Shown here one piece after another: positions 1 to 8,852 of a stretch of DNA of 64,000 nt. A program made the position numbers and the translations under genes. Numbering within the stretch: position 1 is the stretch's first letter; the number at the start of each line of letters is the position of its first letter. The stretch covers positions 186,001-250,000 of the forward strand of contig CAVSFO010000016.1 of assembly GCA_963727245.1 (NCBI GenBank), written 5' to 3'. The DNA is from JBKQVT01 sp963727245 (GTDB taxonomy: Bacteria > Planctomycetota > Planctomycetia > Pirellulales > Thermoguttaceae). Below the pieces are notes generated by a model. The model made no database searches and was not told the DNA's origin. It worked only from the letters and a program-made list of their open reading frames with translations.

Positions 1-13
1 CGACCCACCCTAC
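1..13. repeat. Edge of a GTAGGGTGGGTCG palindromic repeat
   Basis: The first 13 bases are the reverse complement of GTAGGGTGGGTCG. The same arm occurs at 45914-46052, 60938-60969 and 62281-62362. The rest of this copy lies outside the window. Confidence 0.6.
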
Positions 14-25
14 TGCCTGCACCCA

Positions 26-2293
26 CTAATGCAGGATCGAGAAGAGGTTGTTGTAGTGATCGGTCCAAAGCGGGTCGGTCTTGACGCGACTCCGCTCCTG
101 CGCCTCGATCGCCTCCGGCACCTCCGGGGAAAACGCCTTCAGAAAGGCGGCGTCCTCGGTCAACATGGCCCAATCGTTCCGCAGCAGGTCGTGAACTTCG
201 TCATAGGGCACGAAAATCCTCGTCATGCCCAGGCGGGTTTGCTTGGCGATGCCGCGAACCACCGGGGCCAGGTACAGATACCGGTTGGTGATGTGGGCGG
301 CGATTACGCCCCCCGGCGCCAGGTGTTGGCAGTAGATTTTGAAGGCCTCGCAAGTAAGAAGATGGGCGGGAATGGCGTCGCCGCTGAAGGCGTCCAACAC
401 CAGGACGTCGAATTTCCGCGCGAGCGGCTCGCGCTCCAGCGAGAGCCGGCCGTCGCCCATCTTGACGTCGACCGTCGCCCCGCGCCGGCGGGCGTCGCTC
501 AAATAGGTGAAGTATCGGGGATCGTTGGCGAGGCGATCGACCACGGGGTTGATTTCGTAGAAGCAATAGTCGTCGCCTTTGCGGGCGTAGGCGGCGATCG
601 TGCCCGCGCCCAACCCGATGGCGCCCACGCACATCGTAGGCTTCTGTTTTTGCAGATACTGGATGGTGCGGCCGACGCCGCTGTCGTAGCGGTAATAGGT
701 CAAGGGGATATGCCGCTTGGCCGGGTCCACAAACTGTTCGCCGTGCTCGATGGCGCCGTGCTTCATGACGAACTGGTGTTCGGCGGGTTCGTCGCGTCTA
801 TAATCGCGGATGGACACGATGCCGTAGAAATTGCGGTCCTGTTCGACGGTAATGCTGTGCTGGGCGGCCACGGCCGTCTTGTTCCAGCCCATCGATGGCA
901 GGAGGAGCAGGAGTTGCAGCAGCACAACCAGGCCGACGACGGCTGCGAGCCCGACGGGCGCCGCCAGGGTCAGCTTCAGTCCGAGGCGGGCCGCCCGGGG
1001 GACGGCGGCCAAGGTGATGGCCACCGCCGCCACGATGAAGGACAGCACCAGTCCGAGCCGCCACTCGAAGAAGCTTCGGAAGATCAGGGGCGCCACGAGG
1101 CTGACGAACACGCCGCCCAGGGCCCCGCCCGCCGACATCATCAGGTAGTATTCCGTCAGCCGTCGCGGATGGGGGCGGAGCCGCATCAACTCCCCATGGC
1201 AAACCATGCAGATCAGAAACATGGTGGAGAAATAGATCACCCGTTCCCAGAGGTAATTGACCGAGATGTGCTCGGGAAATTGCCCGCTCAGCCCGTGGAG
1301 GAGCGCGGCCGACTTGTCGAAGACGGTGTCCGGGTCGGCGGCGATCAGGATGGCCACGGCCGCCAGCGCGGTCCACACGCCCCGCACGTACCAGCGGGGA
1401 TGATCGAAACAGATGATGAACGACAGCAGGTAGAGCGCCAGCGGCACGATCCACAAGAAAGGCACGACCGCAAGGTCCTGGCAGACGTGGTTCGTCGTGG
1501 CCAGCAGCATCAGCGAGGCGCAGGCGGGCAGCAGCAGCCACAAGGCCCGCCGCAGCCAGCGGACGCCGGCCGAACCATCGTCGGTCGGGAGATATCCGTC
1601 GGCTGCGTCTCCGCCCGACGCGACTGCGGCGCCCTGCTGGGCCGAGGCCGGCAGCGTGTTCCAGCGCCGCCACAGCCACATCGCGCACAGCCCGCAGAGC
1701 AGCACGTATCCCCCAAATGCCCACGACCACAGCCAGGATTGCCGGGGCAGATCGAATGCCGGCTCGAAGAGGAACGGATAGGTCAACAGGGCCGCCAGCG
1801 AGCCGAAGTTCGACAGGGCGTACAAGCGGTAAGGCGAGCGGCCCGGATACGTGCGGCTGAACCACACCTGCACCAGCGGGCTGGTGGTCGAGAGGACGAA
1901 GTAGGGCAGTCCCACGGTGACCAGCAACAGCAAGAGGATTTTGCCCGCCGGGGCCTCGCTGCCCGTGGGCTTCCAACTCACGCCGGGGGCGATCGGCAGC
2001 AGCACGAGGGCGGCGAGCAACAGGCCCATCTGCACGATGGCCTGGCCGCGCAACGTCAGCCGGCTGCCCACCAGGTGGGCGTAGCTATAGCCGGCGAAGA
2101 GGACGACTTGGAAGAACAACATGCAGGTCGTCCACACCGCCGGACAGCCGCCAAACCAGGGCAGGATGAATTTGCTGATCAAGGGCTGCACTTGGAACAG
2201 CAGGAAGGCGCTGAGCAGGATCGTCGCGGCAAAGGCCAGCGCGGGCCAGCGCGGCGCCCGCGCCGCGGCGACGGCGGGGCGCTCGGGGGTCAT
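26..2293 (-). CDS. Fused multi-spanning membrane protein / spermidine-synthase-like protein
   Basis: The N-terminal two thirds are a run of hydrophobic helices beginning ALAFAATILLSAFLLFQVQP. The C-terminal ~230 residues are a Rossmann-type aminopropyltransferase-like domain with the SAM-type motif AIGLGAGT, an acidic residue in FYEINP and the motif VLVLDAFSGDAIP. This is the architecture of the fused MFS/spermidine synthase family. The substrate is unknown and true spermidine synthesis is not assured, because many such fusions are uncharacterised. I chose the ATG at 2293 because GGGAGG lies about 14 bases upstream; an open frame continues to 2452 without a ribosome site. The gene stands alone and ends at the window edge beside a palindromic repeat. 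Confidence 0.85.
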   Translation of the reverse strand: MTPERPAVAAARAPRWPALAFAATILLSAFLLFQVQPLISKFILPWFGGCPAVWTTCMLFFQVVLFAGYSYAHLVGSRLTLRGQAIVQMGLLLAALVLLPIAPGVSWKPTGSEAPAGKILLLLLVTVGLPYFVLSTTSPLVQVWFSRTYPGRSPYRLYALSNFGSLAALLTYPFLFEPAFDLPRQSWLWSWAFGGYVLLCGLCAMWLWRRWNTLPASAQQGAAVASGGDAADGYLPTDDGSAGVRWLRRALWLLLPACASLMLLATTNHVCQDLAVVPFLWIVPLALYLLSFIICFDHPRWYVRGVWTALAAVAILIAADPDTVFDKSAALLHGLSGQFPEHISVNYLWERVIYFSTMFLICMVCHGELMRLRPHPRRLTEYYLMMSAGGALGGVFVSLVAPLIFRSFFEWRLGLVLSFIVAAVAITLAAVPRAARLGLKLTLAAPVGLAAVVGLVVLLQLLLLLPSMGWNKTAVAAQHSITVEQDRNFYGIVSIRDYRRDEPAEHQFVMKHGAIEHGEQFVDPAKRHIPLTYYRYDSGVGRTIQYLQKQKPTMCVGAIGLGAGTIAAYARKGDDYCFYEINPVVDRLANDPRYFTYLSDARRRGATVDVKMGDGRLSLEREPLARKFDVLVLDAFSGDAIPAHLLTCEAFKIYCQHLAPGGVIAAHITNRYLYLAPVVRGIAKQTRLGMTRIFVPYDEVHDLLRNDWAMLTEDAAFLKAFSPEVPEAIEAQERSRVKTDPLWTDHYNNLFSILH

Positions 2294-2589
2294 CGTCGAC
2301 ACAATCTTCCTCCCCTGGTAAGACGGCAGGCGGCCAAGAAACGGTCTTTCCACTATGGCCCAACGCCGTCCGAATAGCAAGCCCCCGAAAGCGCCGCGCC
2401 GCCGGGCGGCCCACGCGAGGGCCTGATTTTGCGCAGGGCCGATGCGCGGCAATCGGGAACGGTTTTACGGCGCAGGTGTTCCCTGCGGCCCCACGGCGGC
2501 ACGCCGCCTCGCGCCGCATTCGGCCTGCAAAGCTATGCTTGTTATAGCGAGGTGGTGAACTTCAGGCGGAAACCTCCGGCGGGTGCCTT

Positions 2590-2751
2590 ATGCGATGCCG
2601 CTGCCCGTGTTGCTCGAAACGGTTCTGGCAGGATCGCAATGCCGAGGGGGCCCAATTCTGCCGCCATTGCCACCAGTTGTTCGTCGCGCCCCCGGAACGA
2701 AAGACGCCCCCCTGGATCCTCGGCGTCGTCGTGATCCTGATGGGCAACTAG
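2590..2751 (+). CDS. Tiny zinc-ribbon protein with one C-terminal membrane helix
   Basis: This 53-residue frame begins MRCRCPCCSKRFW and carries CPCC and CRHCHQ cysteine pairs about 18 residues apart, the pattern of a zinc ribbon. It ends in a short hydrophobic stretch, WILGVVVILMG, that could anchor it in the membrane. Small Cys4 ribbons followed by a membrane helix are common in planctomycetes. The ribosome site is weak and the frame stops only two codons after the hydrophobic stretch, so it may be the start of a longer gene cut by a stop codon. No function can be assigned. Confidence 0.5.
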   Translation: MRCRCPCCSKRFWQDRNAEGAQFCRHCHQLFVAPPERKTPPWILGVVVILMGN

Positions 2752-2946
2752 CAGATCATGACGCATCGTCCCGTGGTGCTGGCGGGCGTCGTGATCGAGC
2801 GGCGGTTGCCGGACATACCCCAAGGCCGGACGCCGCTTTCAGACGGCAGCGGCCAATGGTGTTGCGGGGCTGCCCCAGCAGCAGCCGGGCGAGCCGGTCT
2901 GAGAAAATTCTTCGCGGCTGGTGTCACGCTGTGAACGGCCGGTGCG

Positions 2947-3040
2947 ACATCCAGGAAATTTGTGCCGGTGAGAAAAGCCCCCCGTTTGCAACGGGGGGGC
3001 GAAATCCAGCGGCAAGAACTTGCTGGGAGGGGCGCTAGCA
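2947..3040 (-). repeat. Copy 1 of a ~90-bp structured repeat with a terminator-like hairpin
   Basis: On the minus strand a 9-bp G/C hairpin (2978-2998, CCCCCCGTT paired with AACGGGGGG) is followed by CTTTTCTC. It lies just downstream of the minus-strand response regulator ending at 3054, so it could end that transcript. A second copy at 48893-48970 shares the flanking words TTTGTGCCGG and GAGAAAAG, so the unit is larger than a terminator. Confidence 0.6.
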
Positions 3041-3053
3041 TGACGGCGGACCG

Positions 3054-3752
3054 TCAGGCCGGCGCGGCCGTGCTGTCGGCGGCGGGCGCCGCGGCCAGAG
3101 CGGCGGATTGCCGCTGGCGCATCCGCGTCAGCAACCCTTCGACCAGCGACTGCAACTCCGCAACGGTCTCCACCGTCTCCTCGATCCGGGACTTTGCCTT
3201 GGCGTCGAACAGGTCCGGATTCTTCTCCAGCAGCGACCGGCACGATGCCGCGATGGCGTGCAAGGGGCTCGCCACGTCGCGGCACAACTGGTGGTTGAGG
3301 GCCTCGAACTGCTGGACGCACTGCTGGCAATCGGCGGCTTGCAGGCCGGTACACTCGCGCCGTTGCGATTCCTTCCCCAAGGAATCCGTGCGTTCCAGGG
3401 CCTTGCGAATCATGATCGCCAGATCGACTTCGTTGCACGGCTTGGTGAAGACGTGGAAGACGCTGCCTTCGTTGACGGCCCGCATCACCGCGTCCACCGT
3501 CGCGTTCCCGGTGAGCATGATGCAGATCACGTCGGGGTAGTTGCGGGCGACCCAAGCCAGCAGGTCGCTGCCCGACATGCCCGGCATGCGCTCGTCGCAC
3601 ACGATGACGTTGACGTGGCGGCACTTGAGCAAGGTGACAGCCTCGTCGCCGCTGCGAGCCGTGTAGATTTGGTACGGCTGCCTTTGCAGCGTCCGCGTCA
3701 GGCAGTGCAGGACGTTGGCGTCGTCGTCAACCAACAGTACCGTGTGCGTCAT
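3054..3752 (-). CDS. Response regulator: receiver domain plus helical C-terminal region
   Basis: A complete CheY-like receiver occupies residues ~1-120: the acidic triad in VLLVDDDAN, the phosphoacceptor Asp in VIVCDERMPG, Thr in CIMLTGNA and Lys in FTKPC. The ~110-residue C-terminal part is helical, with two cysteine pairs (CQQC region) and a HQLCRDVASPLHAIAASC segment that recalls the phosphotransfer helix of a histidine kinase without an ATPase domain. It has no DNA-binding domain, so it probably acts through protein contacts. The ATG at 3752 has GGAGG 8 bases upstream. No kinase partner lies beside it. Confidence 0.8.
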   Translation of the reverse strand: MTHTVLLVDDDANVLHCLTRTLQRQPYQIYTARSGDEAVTLLKCRHVNVIVCDERMPGMSGSDLLAWVARNYPDVICIMLTGNATVDAVMRAVNEGSVFHVFTKPCNEVDLAIMIRKALERTDSLGKESQRRECTGLQAADCQQCVQQFEALNHQLCRDVASPLHAIAASCRSLLEKNPDLFDAKAKSRIEETVETVAELQSLVEGLLTRMRQRQSAALAAAPAADSTAAPA

Positions 3753-4006
3753 GGGTCCGCCTCCGCAGCACGAATTCGACACCATTAAAGCATAGCTCAT
3801 TGGCCGGGCTGCGGCCGGACCACCGCGTCAGGGCGTCTCTCTCGGCGCGGTGGCGGCGCCGCGTGTGCCGCTTTTGTCACAGCCGGCACGCCGGCAGCGC
3901 GGCGAAGCGGCGCTTGCGCGGCGCAGCGCGTTCGTGTGCGCTAAAGAACGGTAGCCGAATCGGCGGATCAATACGAGGGCCGGCGCCGACGGGGCAAACG
4001 TACACA

Positions 4007-4086
4007 GGGGACTGTCCCAATTGTCGCGGCGCGGACCGCGTTGCGCTGCGAATAGTCGTCCCCGCCGCGAAAATGGGACTGTCCCC
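4007..4086. repeat. Imperfect palindrome with GGGGACTGTCCC arms
   Basis: The left arm, GGGGACTGTCCCAATTGTCGCG, is nearly the inverse of the right arm at 4062-4086. GGGACTGTCCC-type palindromes resemble the REP sequences mobilised by RAYT transposases. It sits in the 530-base gap 3753-4283, where I see nothing else except the leader of the next gene. Confidence 0.65.
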
Positions 4087-4283
4087 CTTGCGCCGCCTAG
4101 GGCGCGGGTTATGCCCGCGTGCGCCGCACGGTCACAGGTGAGACGGGCGGCTGTGACCGGGCGTCACAGGAAGCGGGAAAAAACGCGGGAAAAGCAGGGT
4201 TTTCCGCCCTGACAGCCGGCGCGGATCGCTATAATCCCGCCCGCTGCGATTTCAGTACGCCTTGCGGTTGAGGAGATAACGCC

Positions 4284-5746
4284 ATGGAAAATTCACACGT
4301 CCTTGTCGTCCACAACGAGGCCGCCGTCCGGCAACTGGCCGCCGCTTGCCTGGACCAGGATCGCATCCGCGTGTCGCTGGCCCGCAGCGACGAAGAAGGT
4401 CTGTCGCTGTTGACCAGGGAGCGCGTGCAGGTTCTGGTGACGGGCTTGGATGCCCTGGGCCGCGGCGAAGACTTCGTGCGCCGCGCGGCCACGATCCAAC
4501 CGCTGCTGGCGGTCGTCCTGCTGGCCGACGCCGCCCGCGTCAACCAGGCGAGATCGCAGCCGCCGCAGGGCCCGATCCAGTACCTGGCACGGCCGGTCAC
4601 GCCGGAGCTGCTGCGGTCGGCGGTGGCCAGGGCCCTGGAGCGGCAGATGAAGCGGGCCGTCGCCCCGGAGGCCGGGGCCGCGTCCGCCGGCGGCGGCCAG
4701 GGCTGCGCCGCGGCCTTCGTCGACGCCGAGCGCGTCATCGCGGCCAGCCGCGCCATGAGCGAGATCCTGGAACTGGCCCGCCGCTCCGCGCCCACCGACG
4801 CCCCGGTGCTGATCTGCGGCGAGCCCGGCACGGGAAAGAAATTGATCGCCCGGGAAATCCATCGCCACAGCCGCCGCGCCGCCGGCCCCCTGGTCCGGGT
4901 CGCCTGCGCCGCGATCCGCGAGCCGGAGCTGGCCCGGACCCTCTTCGGCGGCGACGAACCACAGGGCCCCAGCGGGCGGCGCGCGCCGGCGGGCTGCTGG
5001 AGCAGGCGCAAGGCGGCACCCTGGTGTTGGACAACGTCTCGCAGTTGCCGCTGTGGGCCCAGGTCACCCTGCTGGACGTTCTCCAACAAGGCCGGCCCTG
5101 TCTGTGCGGAAGCCGCCAGATCGCGGGCGTGCGCGTGATTGCCACCAGCACGGCCGACCTCGCGGCCGCGATGGAGCGGCGGACCTTCGCCCCGAGCCTC
5201 TATTACTACCTCAACGTGGTGCAAATCCAGGTCCCTCCGCTGCGCTATCGTCCCCAGGACATCCGCGCCTTGGCGGAAAAGTATCTGGCCGCGGCCAACA
5301 CCCTGCGGACGCGTCAAGCCGACAAGCCTTGCCCCTGCCGCCTCAGCGAAGACGCCCTGGGCTGCCTGCTGGAGTACGATTGGCCGGGCAACACCCTGCA
5401 ACTGGCAAGCGTCGTCGCCCACGCGGCCTTGCTGGCGGAGGCTGAAGAGATCGACCGGGCGCGAATCACCGAGGCGATCGGACAGCCCGTGGCGCGCGGC
5501 GTCTCCGACACCATTCCGGTGCCGCTGCAAGGCAACCTGGCCGACATCGAACGCTACATCATCGGCGAGGTGCTGCATCGCTGCCGGGGCAACAAGGCGG
5601 CGGCCGCCCGCGCACTGGGATTGCACCGCCGCACCCTCTACCGGATGTTGCAGCACGGCGACGTGCAGCCGAAGCCGTCCGCCGGGCCGCTGCCGCTGGT
5701 CCTGGAACCGGGCGTCGACCAAAGCGCCGCCGGCGTCCTATCCTGA
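4284..5746 (+). CDS. NtrC-like regulator with degenerate receiver and ATPase, Fis-type HTH (frameshift in this sequence)
   Basis: An N-terminal receiver-like domain is followed by a sigma-54-activator-type AAA+ domain (Walker A GEPGTGKK, then GGTLVLDNVSQLPLWAQ) and a Fis-type HTH ending AAARALGLHRRTLYRML. The reading frame shifts near 4985-4995: residues up to RRAPAG are in one frame and GLLEQAQGG onward in another, consistent with one lost base. The receiver lacks the usual residues: HNE replaces the acidic pair, Gly sits at the phosphoacceptor position (VLVTGLDAL), and Arg replaces Lys (LARPV). The GAFTGA loop that contacts sigma-54 is missing and Walker B ends DN rather than DE. It is paralogous to 16844-18244 at the far side of the gas-vesicle cluster, so it probably regulates that cluster without sigma-54 remodelling. 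Confidence 0.8.
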
Positions 5747-5868
5747 TCGGCGGCTTCCGCCGCCGCCGGGGTTGCCGAGCCGAGCGGCCCGGGGTATCCT
5801 ACAACCGGACCCGTAAGGGCCCGTAAAGGAAGTTCCAAGGGGACAGTGCCCAACCCTTCGGCCGCTTT

Positions 5869-6453
5869 GTGACCGCCGTGAAACGCCTCCTGCACATCCC
5901 CGTCGTCCACACGCAAGCCGACCTTGGGTCGCTGGCGGAATCGGTGCGGGCCCAGTACCTCCGCCGCACCGGCCCCGAGGGTTGGGAGCGACGGCAACGG
6001 GCGGTGGAAAAGCTGTGGCACGACATCCGTCAGGCCGTCGCCGCCTTGCGGCTCGACTACCGCCGCGTGCGGATCTACCAGGACGGCCTGCCCGTCTGCG
6101 GCAAGGAAGAGGACATCGTGCAGGAGCTGGCCGGGGCCGGCAGCCTCAACCACCAACTGCTGCTGGACCTGGCGGGCCAAGGGGCCGTGCTGATGGGCAC
6201 GGAGGACCCGCAGTTGCTGCTTCGCGAGTACCAGTTGCAGCGTCGCCGGGCTGGCGTGGCGGCCGCCGGCGGCGACGCGCCGGCGCCCGGCGAGGCGGCC
6301 GAGTTGTTGGCCCTCCGCGACGATTTCATCGCCCGCCGCATCGAAGCGACCTTGCAGGAGGGTGAAACCGGCCTGCTCTTCTTGGGAGCGGCGCATCGGC
6401 TCGGCGCCTTCGGCGTGCCGGGCATCGAGGTGGAGGCGCTGCCGGGGATCTGA
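5869..6453 (+). CDS. Conserved-looking protein of unknown function next to the gas-vesicle cluster
   Basis: This ~194-residue soluble protein has the motifs HIPVVHTQADLGSL at the start and ARRIEATLQEGETGLLFLGA near the end. The last segment, a hydrophobic strand followed by GAAHRLG, recalls a Rossmann-like fold, but I recognise no family. Translation starts at GTG, either 5869 or 5878. It lies between the upstream regulator and gvpA in the same direction. A link to gas vesicles is suggested only by position. Confidence 0.6.
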   Translation: MTAVKRLLHIPVVHTQADLGSLAESVRAQYLRRTGPEGWERRQRAVEKLWHDIRQAVAALRLDYRRVRIYQDGLPVCGKEEDIVQELAGAGSLNHQLLLDLAGQGAVLMGTEDPQLLLREYQLQRRRAGVAAAGGDAPAPGEAAELLALRDDFIARRIEATLQEGETGLLFLGAAHRLGAFGVPGIEVEALPGI

Positions 6454-6469
6454 GTTGCCCGGCCGCGGT

Positions 6470-6544
6470 GTGCCACTGCTGGCTTGTCCAGCAGTGCCGA
6501 ACCACCACGAGGCGCAGCACTGCTGGACAAGCCAGCAGTGGCAC
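6470..6544. repeat. 75-bp palindromic element, family A, copy 1
   Basis: Perfect 27-base inverted arms (GTGCCACTGCTGGCTTGTCC... and its complement) flank a ~21-base variable loop. Copies with different loops occur at 20246-20320 and 47396-47471. Confidence 0.85.
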
Positions 6545-6568
6545 CCAATTCATAACGATCCGCGGCCC

Positions 6569-6652
6569 ACACTAGGCGCGAAGCGCCAGCGAGGGACGAG
6601 CGACGGCAGACCGTGGCGTAATTAACCCTCGCTTGCGCTTTGCGCCTAGTGT
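6569..6652. repeat. 84-bp palindromic element, family B, divergent copy
   Basis: Inverted arms ACACTAGGCGCGAAGCG... and ...CGCTTTGCGCCTAGTGT surround a variable centre. It is related to the copies at 15957-16039 and 18259-18341, where the arms read CACTAGCCCGAAGCG. Together with the family A element it fills the first half of the gap 6454-7047. Confidence 0.8.
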
Positions 6653-6834
6653 TGTCGGCGTCGCCATGGGGCAGTGAGCGTTTGCCGCAATTTCGCCGCG
6701 GTCCGCGCGGCGCCGCACAATCGGGAGAGTTCCCCGCTCGCGGCGGCTCGCCGCGCACGGCGCGCGGCGCCTGAGACGCGGCGGCGCGCCGCGGCGCGGC
6801 GCGGCGAAATACGGGGGAATTTCCAGCCGCCAAG

Positions 6835-6862
6835 TTGACGGTGCGCTTGCATGGCTTATGGT
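6835..6862 (+). promoter_or_regulatory. Candidate sigma-70-type promoter for gvpA
   Basis: TTGACG at 6835 and TATGGT at 6857 are 16 bases apart. They lie about 185 bases before gvpA, downstream of the two palindromic repeats. The -10 match is only partial and no -24/-12 (sigma-54) motif was seen here, so this is a weak call. Confidence 0.3.
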
Positions 6863-7047
6863 TCATTCACAGTGAGACCCGTCGGCCACGCAAGAAACTC
6901 AAGAACACTGCAAGGGGGCGACGAATGGATTACTACCCGTGTTGCCCGAGTGTGTAAGTCGACAAGGTCTCTTTTCGATCCTTACCCTCGGGCGACGTTA
7001 CCCCGGGGCGAGCGGATCACGGCTGCTGATGTGAAAGGGTTTGTGTT

Positions 7048-7266
7048 ATGGCCAAAGTTCAGAAGACCATGGATTCTTCCAGCCTGTCCGAGGTGGTGGA
7101 TCGCATTCTGGACAAGGGCATCGTCATCGATGCCTTCGTTAAGGTCTCGCTGGTGGGCATCGAACTGCTCTCGATCGAGGCCCGCGTGGTCATCGCCAGC
7201 GTCGAGACGTACTTGAAGTACGCCGAGGCGATTGGCCTGACTGCCACGGCGGCGACACCGGCGTAG
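7048..7266 (+). CDS. gvpA: Major gas vesicle structural protein GvpA
   Basis: GvpA polymerises into the ribs of the gas-filled protein shell that gives cells buoyancy. This 72-residue protein carries the near-invariant core SLSEVVDRILDKGIVIDAF, VKVSLVGIELLSIEARVVIA and SVETYLKYAEAIGL, matching cyanobacterial GvpA almost residue for residue, and ends in a short TAATPA tail. AAAGGG lies ~9 bases before the ATG. It is followed by a strong hairpin (7296-7361) and then the accessory genes. Of three GvpA-type genes in the window, only this one has the full structural signature, so it is the likely shell protein. Confidence 0.97.
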   Translation: MAKVQKTMDSSSLSEVVDRILDKGIVIDAFVKVSLVGIELLSIEARVVIASVETYLKYAEAIGLTATAATPA

Positions 7267-7295
7267 TTGTACGCCTCCTTCATCGGCTGTTTTCG

Positions 7296-7361
7296 GGGAG
7301 CATGGCGGCAGTTGCGAATGTCAACCACGACCTGCGGGGACCGCGCGCTGCCGCCGCTCCC
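7296..7361 (+). promoter_or_regulatory. Stem-loop between gvpA and the downstream gvp genes
   Basis: GGGAGC-AT-GGCGGCAG (7296-7311) pairs with CTGCCGCC-GCTCCC (7348-7361), a 14-bp stem with a two-base bulge. No T-tract follows. In other organisms gvpA mRNA far exceeds the accessory transcripts, so this could be a partial terminator or a 3' stabiliser of gvpA mRNA. That role is inferred. Confidence 0.55.
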
Positions 7362-7453
7362 TGTTAACGGCCAACCACTCAAGAAGTGAATTTTCCTCTT
7401 ACGACCAAGACGCCGCGACTTGTGGCGGCGATGAACTGAAAAGGAGACGTGTC

Positions 7454-7795
7454 ATGGCAGTGTTTTCTGAAGCCTTCCTCCGCTTGCGGCAGGACCTCGA
7501 CCAGTCGCACGAAAGCCGCCAGAAGTTGATTGCAGACATCCGCAGCAACGTCCGCGACATGGCCCGGCAAACGGGCCAGCAGCTCGTGGAGCAAGGCCGC
7601 ACCCGCCGCGCGGAGTTCACGACGATGATCGGCGATCTGCGGCGGAAGATCGGCCAGCAGGCCGCCGAGACGCGGGGGCAACTGGCCGACCTGGCCGCCG
7701 ACCTCCGCCAGGGCGGCGCCATCTTTTCGGCCGCCGCCGGCAACAACGGCAACAGCAGCGGCCGGCTCTGGCGGCGTGGTTCTCGAAACCGATAG
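7454..7795 (+). CDS. Short coiled-coil protein, candidate GvpC-like outer-surface protein
   Basis: This 113-residue charged, Cys-free, almost wholly helical protein holds the slot of gvpC in cyanobacterial clusters (gvpA-gvpC-gvpN). GvpC is the amphipathic helical protein that coats and stiffens the vesicle. Here helices such as RLRQDLDQSHESRQKLIADI and DLRRKIGQQAAETRGQLADL look like two or three loosely repeated ~30-residue units, but the regular 33-residue repeat of GvpC is not clear. The C-terminus ends in a low-complexity GNNGNSSG and basic tail. The ATG at 7454 follows AAGGAG. Identity as GvpC is inferred from position and composition. Confidence 0.6.
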   Translation: MAVFSEAFLRLRQDLDQSHESRQKLIADIRSNVRDMARQTGQQLVEQGRTRRAEFTTMIGDLRRKIGQQAAETRGQLADLAADLRQGGAIFSAAAGNNGNSSGRLWRRGSRNR

Positions 7796-7817
7796 CGACA
7801 GGCAGTCAGGAATTCCC

Positions 7818-8852
7818 ATGCGCGCATTGCTCCAAGGAAGCGACAGCAATCTTCTCGTCACGGACCCGAAGGGTAGTTCCGGACCGCAGGTATGGCCCGA
7901 ACCCAGCGAACACTTCGTGCTAACCCCTCAGCTCGAAGAACTCGTGGGGCGAGCTCTGGGATACCTGCGGGCCGGCTACCCTATCAACCTGGCCGGCCCG
8001 GCCGGCACCGGCAAGACCACGCTGGCCTTGCACCTGGCCGCGCAGCTCCGCCAGCCCGTCACCATCATTCACGGCGACGACGAGTTCGGCAGCTCCGACC
8101 TGGTCGGCAACGACCACGGCTACCGCAAGAAGAAGGTCATCGACAACTTCATCCACTCGGTCGTGAAAACCGAGGAGACCATGAAGACGCTGTGGATGGA
8201 CAATCGCCTCACCACGGCCTGCCGCTACGGCCACGTGCTGATCTACGACGAGTTCACCCGCAGCCGGCCGGAAGCCAACAACGTGCTGTTGAGCGTGCTC
8301 AGCGAGGGCCTGTTGAACCTGCCCAAGTTGTGCAACGGCGGCGACGGCTACCTCGACGTGCATCCGAACTTCCGCGCCATCTTCACCTCGAATCCCCAGG
8401 AATACGCCGGCGTCCACAAGAGCCAGGACGCCTTGCTGGACCGGCTGATCACCATCTACATGGACCATTACGATCGCGCCACGGAACTGGCGATCACCGT
8501 CGCCAGCGGCGGCGTCAGCCGCGAGATGGCCGAGCAAATCCTCGACCTCGTCTACGTGGTCCGGCAGCGGGACCCGACCGGCCAGCGGCCCAGCATCCGC
8601 GCGGCCATCATGCTCGCCAAGGTGCTGTCCTGCCACGGGCTGGGCTGCGACCCGGGCAATTCCCTGGTCGTGAACACCTGCCGGGACGTGCTGCATCTGG
8701 GCAATCCGTGCGGGCGGAGCAAGATGCCCACGCTCTCCAACGAGGAACTGCTCTCCGCGCTCGAATCGGCCTGGGGCCCGCGGGAAGATTGCCCGCGGCA
8801 CGCGCGGCCGGCCGTGGCGGCGCCCGTTCCGGCCGACGAGGTGCTGGCATGA
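7818..8852 (+). CDS. gvpN: Gas vesicle AAA+ ATPase GvpN (MoxR type)
   Basis: GvpN is a MoxR-like ATPase needed for vesicle growth. The protein has Walker A GPAGTGKTT at about residue 59, the GvpN-typical IHGDDEFGSSDLVG after it, Walker B LIYDEFTRSRPEANNVLLSV, and the sensor-1 segment FRAIFTSNPQEYAGVHKSQD. I chose the ATG at 7818 (AGGAA upstream); the same frame also opens at a GTG at 7776 inside the preceding gene. Its stop overlaps the next start as ATGA. Confidence 0.95.
   Translation: MRALLQGSDSNLLVTDPKGSSGPQVWPEPSEHFVLTPQLEELVGRALGYLRAGYPINLAGPAGTGKTTLALHLAAQLRQPVTIIHGDDEFGSSDLVGNDHGYRKKKVIDNFIHSVVKTEETMKTLWMDNRLTTACRYGHVLIYDEFTRSRPEANNVLLSVLSEGLLNLPKLCNGGDGYLDVHPNFRAIFTSNPQEYAGVHKSQDALLDRLITIYMDHYDRATELAITVASGGVSREMAEQILDLVYVVRQRDPTGQRPSIRAAIMLAKVLSCHGLGCDPGNSLVVNTCRDVLHLGNPCGRSKMPTLSNEELLSALESAWGPREDCPRHARPAVAAPVPADEVLA

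Noticed and set aside
29..2377. 782-codon plus-strand frame opposite the membrane/spermidine-synthase gene
   Set aside because: It is Gln/Arg/Gly-rich with no domain, and exactly mirrors a well-supported gene; it is a GC-driven antisense shadow.
2839..3624. Minus-strand frame overlapping the response regulator
   Set aside because: It overlaps the receiver gene in another frame on the same strand and extends through the repeat; it has no motifs.
6470..6652. Possible CRISPR array from two adjacent repeats
   Set aside because: The two are different palindromes, each a single unit with internal inverted arms; there are no regularly spaced direct repeats and no cas genes.
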